Assembly: GCA_003520365.1 (NCBI GenBank)
Contig: DOUW01000371.1
Location: 4,187-12,888 of the forward strand
Origin: Massilia sp.
GTDB lineage: Bacteria; Pseudomonadota; Gammaproteobacteria; Burkholderiales; Burkholderiaceae_D
DNA: 8,702 nt
Reading direction: 5' to 3'
Position 1 is the stretch's first letter, and every line of letters begins with the position of its first letter. Below are positions 1 to 5,803 of this stretch, one piece after another. The position numbers and the translations under genes are program-made. The notes under the pieces were generated by a model that did not search any database, had not been told where the DNA came from, and saw only the letters and a list, made by a program, of their open reading frames with translations.

Positions 1-934
<934 letters not shown>

Positions 935-951
935 GCAGGGTTTTTCCGGGT

Positions 952-1785
952 TTATTCCGCCCAGTTCACCAGGCCGTAATGCGCGGTGACGAGGACGATC
1001 ACGCCGAACACGATACGGTACCAGGCGAAGATCGTGAAGTCATGGGTGCTGATGTAACGCAGCAGCCAGCGCACGCAGAGGAAGGCGGAGACGAATGCGG
1101 CCAGGCCGCCGAGGCCGAACATCGGCAGGTCGGCCATCGACAGCAGTTCGCGTTCCTTGATGATCGAATACGCGGTGGCCGACAGCAGGGTCGGGATCGC
1201 AAGGAAGAAGGAGAATTCGGTGGCCGCCTTGCGCGACAGGCCGAACAGCATGCCGCCGATGATGGTCGCGCCCGAGCGGCTGGTGCCCGGGATCAGGGCG
1301 AAGGCCTGGGCGCAGCCGACCTTCAGCGCGTCCAGCACGGTCATCTCGTCCACGGTCTCGATGCGCGCGGCATGCGGCTTGCCCTGGGGACGGCGCTCGA
1401 CCCACAGGATCACCAGGCCGCCGATGATGAACGCGAGCGCCACCGGCACCGGCTTGAACAGCTCGGCCTTGATGGCGTTCGCGAAGATCAGGCCCAGCAC
1501 GGCGGCCGGCAGGAAGGCGACAATCAGGTTGATCACGAACTTCTGCTGGCGCCGTTCGGTGAACAGGCCGCTTAATACGCGCGCGATGCGTTCGCGGTAT
1601 TCCCAGATCACGGCCAGCATGGCGCCGGCCTGGATCGCGATTTCGAAGACTTTGACTTTCTCGCCCGTAAAGTCGAGCAGGCTGCCTGCAAGGATCAGGT
1701 GACCAGTGGAGGAGATCGGCAGGAATTCGGTGAAGCCCTCGACCAGGCCCATGATGATCGCCTTGACGGCGAGAAGGATATCCAT
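952..1785 (-). CDS. uppP: Undecaprenyl-diphosphatase UppP (BacA family)
   Basis: This integral inner-membrane enzyme dephosphorylates undecaprenyl diphosphate to the monophosphate, recycling the lipid carrier for peptidoglycan and other envelope glycans; extra copies give bacitracin resistance in other bacteria. The protein has 277 residues, the usual family length. Both signature regions are present: [14 protein letters not shown] at residues 16-29 (with the conserved glutamates, serines and histidine) and PGTSRSG at 166-172. About eight hydrophobic segments are visible, for example around 84-104, 115-128, 203-240 and 250-275. The ATG at 1785 gives [17 protein letters not shown], where family members normally begin. 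No strong Shine-Dalgarno is seen upstream. It is the first gene of a likely uppP-recQ transcript. It resembles classical UppP rather than the PAP2-type phosphatases. Confidence 0.97.
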   Translation of the reverse strand: MDILLAVKAIIMGLVEGFTEFLPISSTGHLILAGSLLDFTGEKVKVFEIAIQAGAMLAVIWEYRERIARVLSGLFTERRQQKFVINLIVAFLPAAVLGLIFANAIKAELFKPVPVALAFIIGGLVILWVERRPQGKPHAARIETVDEMTVLDALKVGCAQAFALIPGTSRSGATIIGGMLFGLSRKAATEFSFFLAIPTLLSATAYSIIKERELLSMADLPMFGLGGLAAFVSAFLCVRWLLRYISTHDFTIFAWYRIVFGVIVLVTAHYGLVNWAE

Positions 1786-1874
1786 GAACTTTGCTGTTTA
1801 TTAGTGGGAATACGGCGCGGAGGAACTGCGCGGGCATGCCGTAGGGGCCGAAGCTTACCACGAGCAGGGCGAAT

Positions 1875-1897
1875 GCCGTTGAGTCGGTCTCAACGGC
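1875..1897. repeat. Perfect 9-bp inverted repeat upstream of uppP
   Basis: Arms GCCGTTGAG (1875-1883) and CTCAACGGC (1889-1897) are exact reverse complements with a 5-nt loop TCGGT. The repeat lies about 90 bp before the uppP ATG, directly downstream (on the minus strand) of a TAAAAT box. It could be a 5'-terminal stem-loop of the uppP mRNA or a dimeric-protein operator. It is not a convincing terminator: no U-tract follows on the minus strand, only a poor TTTTAT follows several bases later on the plus strand, and no plus-strand gene ends here. Confidence 0.6.
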
Positions 1898-1903
1898 GAG
1901 AGA

Positions 1904-1909
1904 ATTTTA
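1904..1909 (-). promoter_or_regulatory. Possible -10 box for uppP-recQ
   Basis: On the minus strand this reads TAAAAT, five of six matches to the sigma70 -10 consensus. I see no good -35 at 16-18 bp. A start about 7 nt downstream would fall near 1897, the first base of the inverted repeat, giving a 5' leader of about 110 nt. The remaining intergenic DNA to 2039 also holds a small palindrome, TGCGCC-AC-GGCGCA (1980-1993), but no clear promoter for the rightward gene. Confidence 0.35.
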
Positions 1910-2039
1910 TGCCTGCAATATTGCTGTTTCGTTACCAAAGTTGCGCGGCCGGCAAGGCGCGCACAATATCGTCGCCATCTGCGCCACGGCGCATGCAACG
2001 TGCTAGACTGGTCCGCATGAGTAACGCTGTCGTCTACCC

Positions 2040-2450
2040 ATGAGCATCCTTGCAATCCTCGTCATCCTGGCCGTTGGTTGGGCCATGTTGGCGTTCGGGC
2101 AGTTGCCCAACCCCTTGCGCACACGCACTTGCCAGGGCCGCCAATGGCGCCGCGCCTTTCCCTCCGCGACAAAGAAACAAATCCGCGAATTCCTTTCCGT
2201 CTTCACCTCCGCGTTCGATTTCCGCGACGCCGACCTCTTGAAATTCCGTCCCGACGACCAATTGCTCGGCCTCTATCGTGCCCTGTCTCCCCCGAAATGG
2301 ATGAGCGGCGCCATGGAATTCGACACGCTCGCACGCGAACTGCGCACCCGCTTCGGCATCGTGCTCGAGGACATCTGGGATGAGCGCATGACCCTGGGCA
2401 CGCTGTTCGCCCACATCCAGCAGGCACAGCGCCCAGCCGCGGCACGCTGA
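2040..2450 (+). CDS. Uncharacterised 136-aa protein with N-terminal membrane anchor
   Basis: I do not recognise a named family. The 136-residue product has one hydrophobic segment at about residues 3-20, then a basic stretch (RTRTCQGRQWRR, 27-38), then a soluble, predicted mostly helical part. The pattern KQIREFLSVFTSAFDF (46-61), FRPDDQLLGLYRAL (69-82), MEFDTLARELRTRFGI (92-107) and MTLGTLFAHI (117-126) faintly resembles a four-helix acyl-carrier-like fold, but there is no DSL-type phosphopantetheine serine, so this is only an idea. The ATG at 2040 is chosen because the membrane segment starts at once; its Shine-Dalgarno is poor. A nine-codon minicistron (2017-2043) ends across the start in an ATGA overlap. 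Codons look less GC3-biased than in neighbours, with more CTC, TTG, CAA and TCC. A real gene is likely from the coherent protein pattern. Confidence 0.72.
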   Translation: MSILAILVILAVGWAMLAFGQLPNPLRTRTCQGRQWRRAFPSATKKQIREFLSVFTSAFDFRDADLLKFRPDDQLLGLYRALSPPKWMSGAMEFDTLARELRTRFGIVLEDIWDERMTLGTLFAHIQQAQRPAAAR

Positions 2451-2526
2451 CTTCGCCCGCGGCGAGCGGTGCCGCTTGCTCCCGCTATTACCCGCGCAGG
2501 GTATTTACAGGCAGCTCTTGAATAGC

Positions 2527-2554
2527 CATTGCCAATGCTCATCTATTGGCAATG
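2527..2554. repeat. Perfect 10-bp inverted repeat covering a start codon
   Basis: Arms CATTGCCAAT (2527-2536) and ATTGGCAATG (2545-2554) are exact reverse complements around the 8-nt loop GCTCATCT. The right arm ends in the ATG at 2552-2554 of the next small gene. Each arm is itself almost palindromic (ATTG-S-CAAT), so the site can also be read as two copies of a 9-bp dyad 17 bp apart. As RNA it would bury the first possible start codon; as DNA it looks like a double operator. The remaining gap from 2451 holds a small GC hairpin (GCGGC 2459-2463 / GCCGC 2471-2475) with no U-tract and no clear promoter. Confidence 0.6.
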
Positions 2555-2785
2555 ATGAAACAGAAGCTCAACTGGAAGCGTCCGCTCTTCTACCTGCTGC
2601 TGCCGGTCTTTTTCATCATGGTCTTTCTCGGCTTCCCGATCCCGGTCGCGCCGCCGCCGGCCACCAAGCCGGGGCAGGAGATCTCCACCACCGTCAAGAA
2701 GAAAAAGGCCAGGCTGCTTGCGCCGGGCGAGACCGAGGCGGACGACGAGGACAACGACGAGGACAACGACGCGCCCAAGACTTAA
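2552..2785 (+). CDS. Small single-pass membrane protein with acidic tail
   Basis: I do not recognise a family. From the ATG at 2552 the product has 77 residues; an adjacent in-frame ATG at 2555 would give 76. Seen: a positive N-terminus (KQKLNWKR), a strong hydrophobic segment about residues 11-29 ([19 protein letters not shown]), a proline-rich linker ([11 protein letters not shown]), a KKKK cluster (49-52) and a very acidic end ([10 protein letters not shown], about 64-73). The positive-inside rule predicts a cytoplasmic N-terminus and a periplasmic tail. No Shine-Dalgarno is visible, and the first ATG lies inside a perfect inverted repeat. A tiny reading frame (2535-2555, MLIYWQ) stops in TGATG across the second ATG. 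The stop overlaps that of the convergent YkgJ-type gene within TTAA. The clean membrane-anchor pattern argues for a real gene, but its small size leaves doubt. Confidence 0.65.
   Translation: MMKQKLNWKRPLFYLLLPVFFIMVFLGFPIPVAPPPATKPGQEISTTVKKKKARLLAPGETEADDEDNDEDNDAPKT
2744..2767 (+). repeat. Two tandem 12-bp units in the acidic tail
   Basis: GACGAGGACAAC is repeated exactly twice (2744-2755, 2756-2767) and followed by a further GAC. It encodes the DEDN repeat of the acidic tail. Repeat-unit gain or loss would change tail length by four residues without a frameshift. Confidence 0.8.
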
Positions 2786-3039
2786 CCGGGCGCCGTCGCC
2801 CGCTCCAGTTCACCGAGCCATAGCATGGCGTGCTCGCGGCTGCTCCCGCACATGTCCAGCGAAGGCTGCAGGCCGGCGCAGAAGGCCGGACGATCCGGCT
2901 GCCCGAAGATGCGGCAGCGGTTGTCGTCGGCAAGTTGCACGCAGCGCACGCCCGCCGGCTTGCCGTTGGGCATGCCGGGAATCGGGCTGGTGATCGAGGG
3001 CGCGGTGCAGCAGGCACCGCAATGGTCGCGGCAATTCAT
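2782..3039 (-). CDS. YkgJ-family cysteine-cluster protein
   Basis: A compact 85-residue protein of the YkgJ / putative zinc- or iron-binding cysteine-cluster family; the metal and biochemical role are not established. Eight cysteines are visible at positions 3, 7, 10, 11, 33, 42, 54 and 64. They include the N-terminal CRDHCGACC cluster, GVRCVQL, NRCRIFG, AFC and MCG. The conserved [13 protein letters not shown] loop (18-30) and [11 protein letters not shown] (50-60) also match the family as I know it. The ATG at 3039 gives [11 protein letters not shown], the usual short N-terminus. It is divergent from the SDR gene and convergent with the small membrane protein; its TAA (2784-2782) lies inside the TTAA that also carries the neighbour's stop. 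A probable extended -10 promoter lies 45 bp upstream. Confidence 0.9.
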   Translation of the reverse strand: MNCRDHCGACCTAPSITSPIPGMPNGKPAGVRCVQLADDNRCRIFGQPDRPAFCAGLQPSLDMCGSSREHAMLWLGELERATAPG

Positions 3040-3057
3040 CGTGTTTCAACATAAAAG

Positions 3058-3074
3058 GCCGGCGTCGCACCGGC
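3058..3074 (-). repeat. GC hairpin with T4 in the YkgJ gene leader
   Basis: On the minus strand GCCGG, a 7-nt loop TGCGACG, and CCGGC are followed by CTTTTAT. It sits between the predicted transcription start (about 3077) and the ATG at 3039. The 5-bp stem and short T-run resemble a weak intrinsic terminator or attenuator, or simply a 5' stem-loop. Function is unproven. Confidence 0.35.
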
Positions 3075-3083
3075 TGGCCGACC

Positions 3084-3092
3084 AGTATAGCA
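3084..3092 (-). promoter_or_regulatory. Probable extended -10 promoter of the YkgJ-type gene
   Basis: The minus strand reads TGCTATACT, a TGN-extended -10 with TATACT matching five of six consensus bases. A weak TTGCTT lies 15 bp further upstream. Expected start is near 3077, leaving a leader of about 38 nt before the ATG at 3039. I found no equally convincing promoter for the divergent SDR gene in 3093-3206. Confidence 0.5.
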
Positions 3093-3206
3093 AGTAGACA
3101 GCGCAAGCAATCCGCGCGGCCTGAGCATGACCGCCCACGCCTGTGGCTGGCGGGCGCTGCACAGTTGGCATTCCTGCTAAGGTAAGCCCCAGGAGATCAC
3201 GCCGAC

Positions 3207-3212
3207 GGAGGA
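3207..3212 (+). promoter_or_regulatory. Ribosome binding site fixing the SDR start
   Basis: GGAGGA lies 8 nt before the ATG at 3221. It decides for this start over an upstream in-frame start near 3143, whose extra residues are arginine-rich, unlike any SDR N-terminus, and precede the first beta strand of the Rossmann fold. Confidence 0.85.
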
Positions 3213-3220
3213 CGCTGCGC

Positions 3221-4120
3221 ATGGCCAGTTCGCTCAAACCACTCGACCAGCAGGTGATGGTCATTACCGGGGCATCGAGCGGCATCGGCCTGGCCACCGC
3301 CCAGGACGCGGCGCGGCGTGGCGCCAAGCTCGTGCTGGTCGCGCGCAATGGCGACGTGCTCGAGGCCATCGTCGGCGGCCTGCGCGCCAGCGGCCATGAG
3401 GCCATCCACGTCGTGGCCGACGTCTCGGACCGCGCCCAGGTCGAGAACGCGGCGGCGCAGGCGATCGCGCGCTTCGGGCGCATCGACACCTGGGTCAACG
3501 ACGCCGGCTGCACCATCTACGGCAGGCTGGACGAAGTGAGCGAGGCCGACAGCCGGCGCCTGTTCGACATCAATTTCTGGGGCATGGTCAACGGTTCGCT
3601 GACGGCGCTGCCGCACCTGCGCATGACCGGCGGCGCCCTGGTCAACGTCGGCAGCGAAGCGTCCGAAGTGGCCATTCCGCTGCAGGGCATGTATTCGGCC
3701 AGCAAGCATGCCGTGAAGGGCTTCACGGATGCGCTGCGCATCGAGATCGAACAGGTCGACGGCGCCCCGGTGTCGATCACCCTGATCGAGCCAACCGCGG
3801 TCGACACGCCGCTGCCCCGGCACGCGCGCAATTACCTCAAGAACGAACCGAAGCTGCCTGGGCCGCAACTCGACCCGCACCAGGTGGCCGCGGCGATCCT
3901 GCAGGCCGCCACCACGCCGACGCGCAACCTGAAGGTCGGCGCCATCGCCAGCCTCGACGTGGCAGTGGGCAAATTCCTGCCGGGCGTGGCGGACGTCTTG
4001 TCGGTGTTCCAGGTGCCGCGCCAGCAAACCGACCAGCCGGCGCGCGAGCGCGAAGGCGCGCTCTACCGGCCTCGCAGCGAAGGCCGGATCTACGGTTGCG
4101 GCAACGGCAAGGCAAGGTAG
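3221..4120 (+). CDS. SDR family NAD(P)-dependent oxidoreductase
   Basis: A 299-residue classical short-chain dehydrogenase/reductase, predicted cytosolic and soluble; substrate unknown. Seen: the cofactor glycine motif TGASSGIG (16-23), VLVARN (38-43) with an arginine after the second strand that suggests NADP(H), VADVSD (65-70), NDAG (93-96) where NNAG is more usual, and the catalytic tetrad Asn118, Ser145, Tyr158 and Lys162 (YSASKHAVKGF). The C-terminus (about 270-299) carries the long tail with an EGALYRPRSEGRIYG segment that I associate with one SDR subgroup acting on unknown substrates. It is a single gene divergent from the YkgJ-type gene; the TetR gene follows 188 bp downstream under its own promoter. 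Family call is secure; specific reaction cannot be assigned. Confidence 0.95.
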   Translation: MASSLKPLDQQVMVITGASSGIGLATAQDAARRGAKLVLVARNGDVLEAIVGGLRASGHEAIHVVADVSDRAQVENAAAQAIARFGRIDTWVNDAGCTIYGRLDEVSEADSRRLFDINFWGMVNGSLTALPHLRMTGGALVNVGSEASEVAIPLQGMYSASKHAVKGFTDALRIEIEQVDGAPVSITLIEPTAVDTPLPRHARNYLKNEPKLPGPQLDPHQVAAAILQAATTPTRNLKVGAIASLDVAVGKFLPGVADVLSVFQVPRQQTDQPAREREGALYRPRSEGRIYGCGNGKAR

Positions 4121-4137
4121 GAAGCAGGTAGGAAGCA
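4116..4137 (+). repeat. Perfect tandem 11-bp duplication over the SDR stop
   Basis: GGTAGGAAGCA occurs twice head to tail (4116-4126 and 4127-4137). The first copy contains the SDR stop codon TAG (4118-4120). Because the unit is 11 bp the second TAG is out of frame and adds no residues. It looks like a recent slippage duplication without coding effect. Confidence 0.85.
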
Positions 4138-4154
4138 GAACGGCGCAGGCGCTG

Positions 4155-4190
4155 GAAAGGTGTCGAAAATACGTGAAAAGCGTACGAAAA
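4155..4190. promoter_or_regulatory. Four helically phased A-tracts (probable bent DNA)
   Basis: A-runs begin at 4156 (AAA), 4166 (AAAA), 4176 (AAAA) and 4187 (AAAA), each preceded by G, spaced 10, 10 and 11 bp. This matches the helical repeat, the classic arrangement for intrinsic curvature. The segment lies 60-90 bp upstream of the TetR gene's -35. Effect on promoter activity or protein binding is inferred. Confidence 0.45.
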
Positions 4191-4232
4191 GCGCGCAAGG
4201 ACTTGTAAACACGGGCCGGATCCCGCTGCCGG

Positions 4233-4250
4233 CAAGCGTATGTATGCTTG
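4233..4250. promoter_or_regulatory. Imperfect palindrome at the TetR promoter (operator candidate)
   Basis: CAAGC and GCTTG form perfect outer arms of an 18-bp imperfect palindrome, with further symmetric TA pairs inside (14 of 18 positions symmetric). Its right arm overlaps the TTG of the -35 box. Size and place fit an autoregulatory TetR-type operator, but no experiment or second site supports this. Confidence 0.35.
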
Positions 4251-4276
4251 ACTGGCCACGGACCGGGGTCTATATT
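4248..4276 (+). promoter_or_regulatory. Sigma70-type promoter of the TetR gene
   Basis: TTGACT (4248-4253), a 17-bp spacer and TATATT (4271-4276) each match five of six consensus bases at ideal spacing. Expected start is near 4283, giving a leader of about 26 nt. It is the best promoter in the window and shows that the interrupted regulator still has an intact transcription signal. Confidence 0.75.
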
Positions 4277-4308
4277 CGATGACTCTTTGAAAGTTGTCGG
4301 ACAGAAGC

Positions 4309-4965
4309 ATGGAATGCCCATTTGACACCAAGCCGCGCTGGGAGCGCCGCAAGGATGCTCGTCCGCAGGAACTGCTGGCGGCAGCCATCGACCTGTTCGT
4401 CGAACGGGGGTTTGCCGCTACCCGTCTGGAAGACGTCGCGCGCCGCGCCGGCGTCTCGAAGGGGACGCTGTACCTGTATTTCGAAAACAAAGAAGAATTG
4501 TTCAAGGCCGTGGTGCGCACCAGCATCGTACCGGTGATCGGCGAGGCCGAGTCCTCGGTCGCCGAATTCGACGGCCACAGCGCCGACCTGCTGCGCAACG
4601 TGATGCTGGCCTAGTGGGAGCGGGTCGGCGGCACCAAGGTGTCGGGCATCGCCAAGCTCGTTACCGCCGAAGCGGACAATTTCCCCGAGCTGGCCAAGTT
4701 CTACAAGGAAGAAGTCATCAACCGCGGCACGCGCATGATCTCCAGCATGCTCGAACGCGGCGTCGCCCGCGGCGAGTTCCGTGCCATCGACGTCACCCAG
4801 ATGACCCAGGTCCTGATCGCGCCGATGCTCATGCTCGTCACCTGGAAGCATTCGGTCGGCCCCTGCGAGCGCGGCGCCCTCGAACCAAAAGCCTTTCTCG
4901 ACACCTTCCTCGACATGGCGCTGCACGGCCTGCTGCCCCCGGCCGCCGCAGTCGCCGGCACGTGA
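4309..4965 (+). pseudogene. TetR/AcrR-family regulator interrupted by an in-frame TAG
   Basis: TetR-family repressors bind operator DNA as dimers and are released by small ligands. Codons 1-101 encode a complete DNA-binding domain: RPQELLAAAIDLFVERGF (18-35), then the helix-turn-helix LEDVARRAGVSKGTLYLYF (40-58) and ENKEELFKAVV. Codon 102 (4612-4614) is TAG. The same frame continues without a shift into WERVGGTKVSGIAKLVTAEA, NFPELAKFYKEEVI and later LDTFLDMALHGLLP, typical of the ligand-binding and dimerisation domain. Ignoring the stop, total length would be 218 residues, normal for the family. Relatives often have WW here, so a single TGG-to-TAG change explains it. An internal GTG at 4639 has no good Shine-Dalgarno. 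ATG 4309 is preferred over TTG 4294. Alternatives: sequencing error, amber readthrough, or a functional truncated DNA-binding fragment (4309-4614). Confidence 0.85.
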
Positions 4966-4987
4966 TCGGCGGCGTGAACGGCCGATC
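4964..4987 (+). terminator. Possible terminator hairpin at the TetR stop
   Basis: GATCGGC (4964-4970) and GCCGATC (4981-4987) form a perfect 7-bp stem with a 10-nt loop, starting inside the TGA stop (4963-4965). The downstream TCTCTTC is only a poor U-tract, so efficiency is doubtful. Confidence 0.35.
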
Positions 4988-4993
4988 TCTTCA

Positions 4994-5014
4994 GGACACC
5001 TTTTTCAGGTGTTC
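4994..5014 (+). repeat. Stem-loop with a T5 loop between the TetR gene and the methyltransferase gene
   Basis: GGACACC (4994-5000) can pair with GGTGTTC (5008-5014), with one G-U pair, around TTTTTCA. The T-run lies in the loop, not after the stem, so it is not a standard terminator. It may act with the preceding hairpin. Confidence 0.3.
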
Positions 5015-5099
5015 ATTCCCTCCAAACTGCAGACTGTCGCAATTTCTCGCGATCTCGATGCCATCCCGATAAGATGTGCGTCCTGAGGCAGTTCAACGA

Positions 5100-5105
5100 T
5101 AAAAT
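5100..5105 (+). promoter_or_regulatory. Possible -10 box of the methyltransferase-rhodanese-tolC operon
   Basis: TAAAAT matches five of six -10 bases and lies inside the short dyad CGATA-AAA-TATCG (5097-5109). No clear -35 is seen. Start would be near 5112, with a leader of about 27 nt ending in weak TGAG elements before the ATG at 5139. Confidence 0.4.
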
Positions 5106-5138
5106 ATCGGATTATTTCTTTTTCCACTGAGTATTGAG

Positions 5139-5792
5139 ATGAATATCGAACAAGCCCGCTTCAACATGATCGAACAGCAGATCCGTCCCTGGAACGTGCT
5201 GGACCAGGATGTTCTCGACCTGCTGCATGTGGTCAAGCGTGAACAGTTCGTGCCGGAGGCCTACCAGAACCTGGCCTTCGCCGATGTCGAGATCCCGCTG
5301 CCGGGTGGCGACACGATGTTCAACCCGAAGATCGAAGCGCGCATTCTGCAGGAACTGAATCTGAAGAAGCACGAGAAAGTGCTGGAAATCGGCGCCGGCT
5401 CGGGCTACATGGCGGCGCTGATGGCGCACAAGGCGCAGCACGTGACCGCGGTCGAGCTCTCGCCGCAAGTCAAGGCGCTGGCCGAGCAGAACCTCAAGAA
5501 GGCCGGCATCGACAACGTCACCGTGGTCGAAGGCAATGGCGCGGCGGGCTGGGAGCAGGGCGCGCCCTACGACGTGATCGTCATCTCGGGCGGCCTGGAA
5601 AGCCTGCCGGAAGCCTTCCTGCGCCAGGTGAAGGTGGGCGGCCGCATCGCCGCCATCGTCGGCCAGTCGCCGGCCATGGTCTGCGAGATCGTCACCCGCG
5701 TCTCGGAAACCGGCTACGACACGGCCAAGCTGTTCGAGACCAACGCCAAGCCGCTGGCCGGCGCGCCGGTCGCGTCGCGCTTCACGTTCTGA
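5139..5792 (+). CDS. PCMT-like SAM-dependent methyltransferase (divergent)
   Basis: A 217-residue protein of the protein-L-isoaspartate O-methyltransferase family. True members methylate isoaspartyl residues in damaged proteins, using S-adenosylmethionine. Seen: FNMIEQQIRPWNV (8-20), the SAM-binding motif I VLEIGAGSGYMAAL (81-94), acidic post-I VELSP (105-109), EGNGAAGW (131-138), PYDVIVISGG (143-152) and LRQVKVGGRIAAIVG (161-175). The fold is therefore clear. The substrate loop is unusual: canonical enzymes read about ISQPxxVAxM where this has DTMFNPKIEARIL (58-70), without the conserved Ser/Thr-Gln-Pro. The usual A-rich stretch after motif II is SGGLESLP. I infer a changed or lost isoaspartyl activity. 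The gene is 11 bp upstream of the rhodanese gene and probably leads the operon ending with tolC. I withhold the symbol pcm for this reason. Confidence 0.88.
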   Translation: MNIEQARFNMIEQQIRPWNVLDQDVLDLLHVVKREQFVPEAYQNLAFADVEIPLPGGDTMFNPKIEARILQELNLKKHEKVLEIGAGSGYMAALMAHKAQHVTAVELSPQVKALAEQNLKKAGIDNVTVVEGNGAAGWEQGAPYDVIVISGGLESLPEAFLRQVKVGGRIAAIVGQSPAMVCEIVTRVSETGYDTAKLFETNAKPLAGAPVASRFTF

Positions 5793-5803
5793 TCGGACGC
5801 GCG

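Noticed and set aside
1941..1969. TTGCGC-17-CAATAT as promoter for the gene at 2040
   Set aside because: Each box matches only three of six consensus bases; such matches are expected by chance.
1699..2043. 114-codon plus-strand frame spanning the uppP start and the intergenic region
   Set aside because: It overlaps uppP antisense, has a low-complexity arginine-rich product and no ribosome binding site. Only its last nine codons are noted, as a possible minicistron.
3165..3180. Sigma54-like TTGGCA...TGCT upstream of the SDR gene
   Set aside because: The GG and GC elements are 7 bp apart instead of the required 10, so it cannot be a -24/-12 promoter.
3197..4321. 374-codon minus-strand frame opposite the SDR gene
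   Set aside because: It is a GC-rich shadow of the SDR codons; the plus strand carries all SDR motifs and a strong Shine-Dalgarno.
4270..4926. Minus-strand frame opposite the broken TetR gene
   Set aside because: An antisense shadow. I considered whether it explained the TAG as neutral, but it shows no recognisable protein features.
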